From contig JAZQTU010000030.1 in the NCBI GenBank assembly GCA_045630965.1, positions 93,077-157,076 on the forward strand: a stretch of 64,000 bases of DNA. Reading direction: 5' to 3'. Shown here one piece after another: positions 60,716-64,000 of the stretch. The stretch comes from HGM04593 sp045630965 (GTDB taxonomy: Bacteria > Bacteroidota > Bacteroidia > Bacteroidales > Bacteroidaceae). Positions within the stretch are counted from its first letter, which is position 1, and every line of letters starts with the position of its first letter. The notes below the pieces were generated by a model. That model had not been told where the DNA came from. It saw only the letters and a program-made list of their open reading frames with translations, and did no database searches. The translations under genes and the position numbers were made by a program.

Positions 60716-61444
60716 TTGAATTTAATAGCGGACATAGGTAACAACAGTGCCAAATTCTTTCTTTTCAACGGAGAACAGATACTGTTGCATACAAGAAGGA
60801 ACGATGCATCATACGATATAATTCCGGAATGGAACAGACTGTTCGGAATTGAGAGGATTATTGTATCCACAGTTGTAGATCTCTCCGAAGAACAGAAATC
60901 CGCATTCATTGCCACAGGATGCCCTGTAATATGGTTTTGCAGCAACACTGCCACCCCTTTGAAGATTGAATATTCCACACCGCATACATTGGGCAGCGAC
61001 CGTATAGCAGCTGCAGTAGGTGCATGGAATGAAAAGCCTGGGGCAAACATACTTGTCATAGACGCCGGCAGTGCCATTACAATTGATTTTGTAGACAAGA
61101 AAGGTATCTACAAAGGAGGCAATATTTCTCCCGGTATTAAAATGCGTCTTAGGGCATTGCATGAATTTACCGGCAGATTGCCGATGGTTGAAAAAGATGG
61201 TGAGACACCTGCATTCGGCAACAACACCGAAACTGCCATAAGAAGCGGTGTCATCAAAGGCATTTGCCATGAAATCGACGGCTACATAAATGAAGCCAAG
61301 GAGAAATATGGTGATATTTTGGTTTTTTTAACTGGTGGAGACGAAAAAACCTTGAAAAATAGCATAAAAAATCGCATCTTTGCAGATAAATACCTTGTTG
61401 CTAAAGGTTTGAACAGAATTTTGCTTAATTATGATCGCTTATAA
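60716..61444 (+). CDS. coaX: type III pantothenate kinase
   Basis: This 242-residue enzyme phosphorylates pantothenate in coenzyme A synthesis. The ATP-site strand is NLIADIGNNSAKFFLF at the N-terminus. Later motifs are TPHTLGSDRIAAAVGAW (the G-DR motif), VIDAGSAITIDFVD (the DAG-T-IT motif), GGNISPGIKMRLRALHEFTGRLP and VFLTGGDEKTL. I chose TTG 60716 as start because family members begin at this strand and AAGG lies eight bases upstream; a longer form would start at TTG 60686. It overlaps the next gene by 14 bases. Confidence 0.9.
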   Translation: MNLIADIGNNSAKFFLFNGEQILLHTRRNDASYDIIPEWNRLFGIERIIVSTVVDLSEEQKSAFIATGCPVIWFCSNTATPLKIEYSTPHTLGSDRIAAAVGAWNEKPGANILVIDAGSAITIDFVDKKGIYKGGNISPGIKMRLRALHEFTGRLPMVEKDGETPAFGNNTETAIRSGVIKGICHEIDGYINEAKEKYGDILVFLTGGDEKTLKNSIKNRIFADKYLVAKGLNRILLNYDRL

Positions 61445-62693
61445 AAGAATATTGACAATATTGATGATACTTGTTGCTGTTGCCGGTACTAAAGCCGACA
61501 ATGGTATCAATTCACCATATTCACGCTATGGTTTGGGCATACTGAGCAACCAGAGTCTTGGCATAAACCGCCAGATGGGTGGATTGGGATATGGCTTGAG
61601 AAGCGACAGCTACATAAACATACTCAACCCGGCATCATTCTCCAAAGCAGATACCTTAACAATGCTTTTTGAAGCAGGATTCACTTTACAGGATGTCAAC
61701 TTCAAAGAGAATGGCAAAAGAGTCAATGCACTCAATGCCAGTTTCGACTACGTAGCCATGCAGTTCAGATTGTGCAAAGGCTTGGGAATGTCAATCGGTT
61801 TCTTGCCCTATTCTACAGTAGGATATTCATTCACATCCAGCAGCAAGAGCAGTGACGGCACAATATCTTCAAGCACTCATGCAGGAGCTGGAGGTTTGTA
61901 CCAACCATATGCCGGACTTGGCTGGCAACCTTTCAAAGGATTGTCAATTGGTGCAACAGCATCGTTCATTTATGGCGATATTGACCATGAGGTTTCAACA
62001 GACATACTGAACAGCCATACAGACATTGATGTAATAAACGCCTACAGTGCTACATTCAGAAGCTATAAATTGGATTTCGGCTTGCAGTATTATGCCACAA
62101 TAGCAAAAAAACACGATATTGTATTTGGCGCAACATACTCACTTGGACACGAGATGAACGCTGATGCTGTAAAAACAAAGTTCATTGCAGACGTAACAAC
62201 AACCGACACTATAAAAAGCGGCTTCAAATTGCCACACACATACGGTGGCGGTTTCACATACTGCTACAATAAACAATGGAAGTTCGGTGCCGACTATACA
62301 TTCCAGCAATGGGGCAAGGCTACGTTCTTTGGCGACGATGAGACAGGCGCAGGCATTAACCGGCATAAAGTCTCTGTAGGATTGGAATATACCCCAAATG
62401 AGCTATCGAACAAGTTCCACAAGATGATAAGCTACCGAGGAGGCCTCTATTACGCACAGCCATATACAAAGGTAAACGGCAAAAACGGTTGCGATGAGTA
62501 TGGTGTAAGCGCTGGCATATCATTGCCGTTCATGAACAGGAACAACAAATACAGCCATGCAGCAGTGCACATATCGGGACAGTACATACACATGTCACCC
62601 AAAGGCGGAGGCATGATTGCCGAGAATTATTTCAGGCTGAACATAGGAATCACCTTCAACGAAGCGTGGTTCATGAAGATGAAAGTAAAATAA
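61431..62693 (+). CDS. outer-membrane beta-barrel protein downstream of coaX
   Basis: This is a 420-residue protein with a signal peptide (about 1-22). The mature part starts NGINSPYSRYGLGIL, followed by NRQMGGLGYGLRSDSYINILNPAS, a pattern like OmpP1/FadL-type and related Bacteroidetes barrels. Many Tyr/Gly/Phe strands follow, and the C-terminus ends in a strand (FNEAWFMKMKVK). The function is unknown. Together with coaX and the following TPR protein it forms a three-gene operon; the 14-base overlap with coaX supports coupling. Confidence 0.75.
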   Translation: MIAYKRILTILMILVAVAGTKADNGINSPYSRYGLGILSNQSLGINRQMGGLGYGLRSDSYINILNPASFSKADTLTMLFEAGFTLQDVNFKENGKRVNALNASFDYVAMQFRLCKGLGMSIGFLPYSTVGYSFTSSSKSSDGTISSSTHAGAGGLYQPYAGLGWQPFKGLSIGATASFIYGDIDHEVSTDILNSHTDIDVINAYSATFRSYKLDFGLQYYATIAKKHDIVFGATYSLGHEMNADAVKTKFIADVTTTDTIKSGFKLPHTYGGGFTYCYNKQWKFGADYTFQQWGKATFFGDDETGAGINRHKVSVGLEYTPNELSNKFHKMISYRGGLYYAQPYTKVNGKNGCDEYGVSAGISLPFMNRNNKYSHAAVHISGQYIHMSPKGGGMIAENYFRLNIGITFNEAWFMKMKVK

Positions 62694-62715
62694 ACCAAGA
62701 TAGAACAAAAGTAAG

Positions 62716-64000
62716 ATGAAAAAGTTATTTTTTGCCCTTCTTGTACTTGTTGTTGCAAGTGCAAGCGCACAGAATGGAGTTACAAACAATTTTCGTTTCG
62801 GAGAGAGCGAAGCTGACAGCTTGAGATGCCTTGAAGCTATCAGCATCTCAAACATCAACGTAAAGAACAAGGACTTCAAGACAGCTTATGATTCATGGAA
62901 AACCGTATTTACAGAATTCCCTGTAGCACGTGTAGACACTTACACTAACGGTGTAAAAATCCTGACAGAACTCATCAAGACAGAGAGCGACCCTGCAAAG
63001 AAAGAGGAATACATCAAAGAGCTCATGCTGGTTTACGACAACCAGATCAAGTACATTGAAAAACTTCAGGAAATCACAAAGACAAGATTGTCAGCAGGTC
63101 AGATTCTTGGTCGCAAGGCACTTGCATACATGCAGTACTACAAGAATGCTCCAGTAGATACTATTTACAACATGCTTGCAAAATCTGTTGAAATGGAGAA
63201 AGGTCAGTCTGACTACAACATCACAGAGCGTTTCATGAAGTATTCTGCAATGATGTTCAAGAAAGACAAGAACCACGGCGAGCAGCTTATTGAAGACTAC
63301 CTCAACTCATCGGTTTACATCGTAGAGGTTCTTGACAAATATCACGACAACATCGAGGCATGCAACGCCCGTTACAGAGAGGAAGGCAACCCCAAAGACA
63401 GCATCAATGCTGGAAAATACGGCAAGATGATTGACGCATCACGTATTTCAAAGAGCAACATCGATGCATACTTCATCAACAGTGGTGCTGCTACATGTGA
63501 GGACTTGAACAATATCTACCTGTCAACTCTTGAGGAGAACAAGGATAACCTTGAATACCTCAACAAGGTGATTTCAGTCATGAGTATGTTGAAGTGTACC
63601 GATCAGGACGCTTACCTCACAGCTTCAGAATACGCTCTTGCAATTGAGCCGACATCAAAGGCTGCCATGGGTTGCGGTTACCGTTACTTCAAGAAAGGTG
63701 AGATTGACAAGGCAATGGAGTTCTTCGATCAGGCTATCGAGCTCGAGACCAGTGCTACAAACAAGGCCGAAATGTGCTACAAGGTAGGTGCAATCTACCT
63801 CCACCTGAAGAAGGCATCAAAGGCTCGCGAGTATGCACGCAAGGCTATCAGCCTCAACTCTAAGTATGGCGACCCCTACATCCTTATCGCACAGTGCTAC
63901 GCTTCAGCACCCGATTGGCACAACGACCACGTATTCAACCAGTGTACATTCTATGCAGTAATCGACAAGTTGCAGCGTGCAATGGCTGTTGACCCCACTG
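62716..64000 (+). CDS. TPR-repeat periplasmic protein (3' truncated)
   Basis: The frame opens at ATG 62716 and stays open to the window edge, giving at least 428 residues. A signal peptide (MKKLFFALLVLVVASASAQ) is followed by a helical region. TPR-like helix pairs are clear from about residue 320: AAMGCGYRYFKKGEIDKAMEFFDQAI and then AEMCYKVGAIYLHLKKASKAREYARKAI, with typical A-G-Y-A spacing. It begins 22 bases after the barrel gene, so it is in the coaX operon. Periplasmic TPR proteins often scaffold envelope assembly, but no partner is identifiable here. Confidence 0.85.
   Translation, partial: MKKLFFALLVLVVASASAQNGVTNNFRFGESEADSLRCLEAISISNINVKNKDFKTAYDSWKTVFTEFPVARVDTYTNGVKILTELIKTESDPAKKEEYIKELMLVYDNQIKYIEKLQEITKTRLSAGQILGRKALAYMQYYKNAPVDTIYNMLAKSVEMEKGQSDYNITERFMKYSAMMFKKDKNHGEQLIEDYLNSSVYIVEVLDKYHDNIEACNARYREEGNPKDSINAGKYGKMIDASRISKSNIDAYFINSGAATCEDLNNIYLSTLEENKDNLEYLNKVISVMSMLKCTDQDAYLTASEYALAIEPTSKAAMGCGYRYFKKGEIDKAMEFFDQAIELETSATNKAEMCYKVGAIYLHLKKASKAREYARKAISLNSKYGDPYILIAQCYASAPDWHNDHVFNQCTFYAVIDKLQRAMAVDPT

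Noticed and set aside
1..64000. Search for tRNA, rRNA, CRISPR arrays, insertion sequences and phage genes
   Set aside because: No cloverleaf with conserved T-loop, no regular spaced repeats and no transposase or integrase motifs were seen.

Overview
The window comes from a gut-type member of the order Bacteroidales (Bacteroidaceae or Prevotellaceae). The evidence is the gene families: fimbrillin/Mfa-like lipoproteins, DUF3575, DUF4906, DUF4421, a short-form ilvDBNC cluster, a PorQ-type protein, a C-terminal sorting tail, a thiamine receptor-PnuT-ThiN operon, GH110 and sialidase enzymes and a TetR/TolC/HlyD/RND/PG0541 efflux operon. Several intergenic regions carry the Bacteroides promoter pattern TTTG-N19/20-TAnnTTTG, and most start codons lack a strong Shine-Dalgarno site. 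No rRNA, tRNA, CRISPR array, insertion sequence or phage gene was seen. Two genes are cut by the window edges: an oxidoreductase at base 1 and a TPR protein at base 64000.

Layout. 1-4.7 kb: tail of a Gfo/Idh/MocA dehydrogenase, a DUF4421 protein, a FadL-like barrel and a low-complexity secreted protein. 4.8-9.9 kb (minus): branched-chain amino acid operon ilvD-ilvB-ilvN-ilvC with a clear promoter and terminator. 10.1-16.6 kb (minus): tightly packed tonB, prenyl synthase, unknown gene, tatD, DAHP synthase/chorismate mutase, and an iron/cobalamin-type binding protein and permease with no ATPase in the window. 16.9-20.4 kb (plus): porQ-like, cmk, ispH, pfkA. 20.5-22.8 kb (minus): 5-formyl-THF cyclo-ligase, meaB and a DUF3332 lipoprotein. 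23.0-26.7 kb (plus): TPP riboswitch with a terminator-like platform, then thiamine receptor, pnuT and thiamine pyrophosphokinase.

26.7-35.3 kb (minus) is a host-glycan region. A 1668-residue secreted protein joins a GH123-like beta-N-acetylgalactosaminidase module to a GH33 sialidase, with two beta-trefoil-like modules and a C-terminal sorting tail. A GH110 alpha-1,3-galactosidase lipoprotein lies nearby, overlapping an RluA-type pseudouridine synthase. 35.4-39.9 kb: small outer-membrane protein, secA and an acidic partner gene. 40.1-46.7 kb: TetR-controlled RND efflux operon ending in a PII-like PG0541-family gene. 46.9-56.2 kb: six-gene fimbrial operon (DUF3575 barrel, DUF5119 lipoprotein, two fimbrillins, a fimbrial protein with an inserted beta-trefoil domain, and a 1030-residue DUF4906 protein).

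56.3-60.5 kb (minus): sodium:alanine symporter, a PafA-like alkaline-phosphatase-fold protein that has lost the recognisable active-site residues, and a DUF4105/Lnb-domain protein overlapping it. 60.7-64 kb (plus): type III pantothenate kinase with a TTG start, an outer-membrane protein and a TPR protein. The observations I rate highest are the GH123-GH33 fusion, the degenerate phosphatase paired with the Lnb-domain gene, and the lectin-like insertion in a fimbrial subunit.
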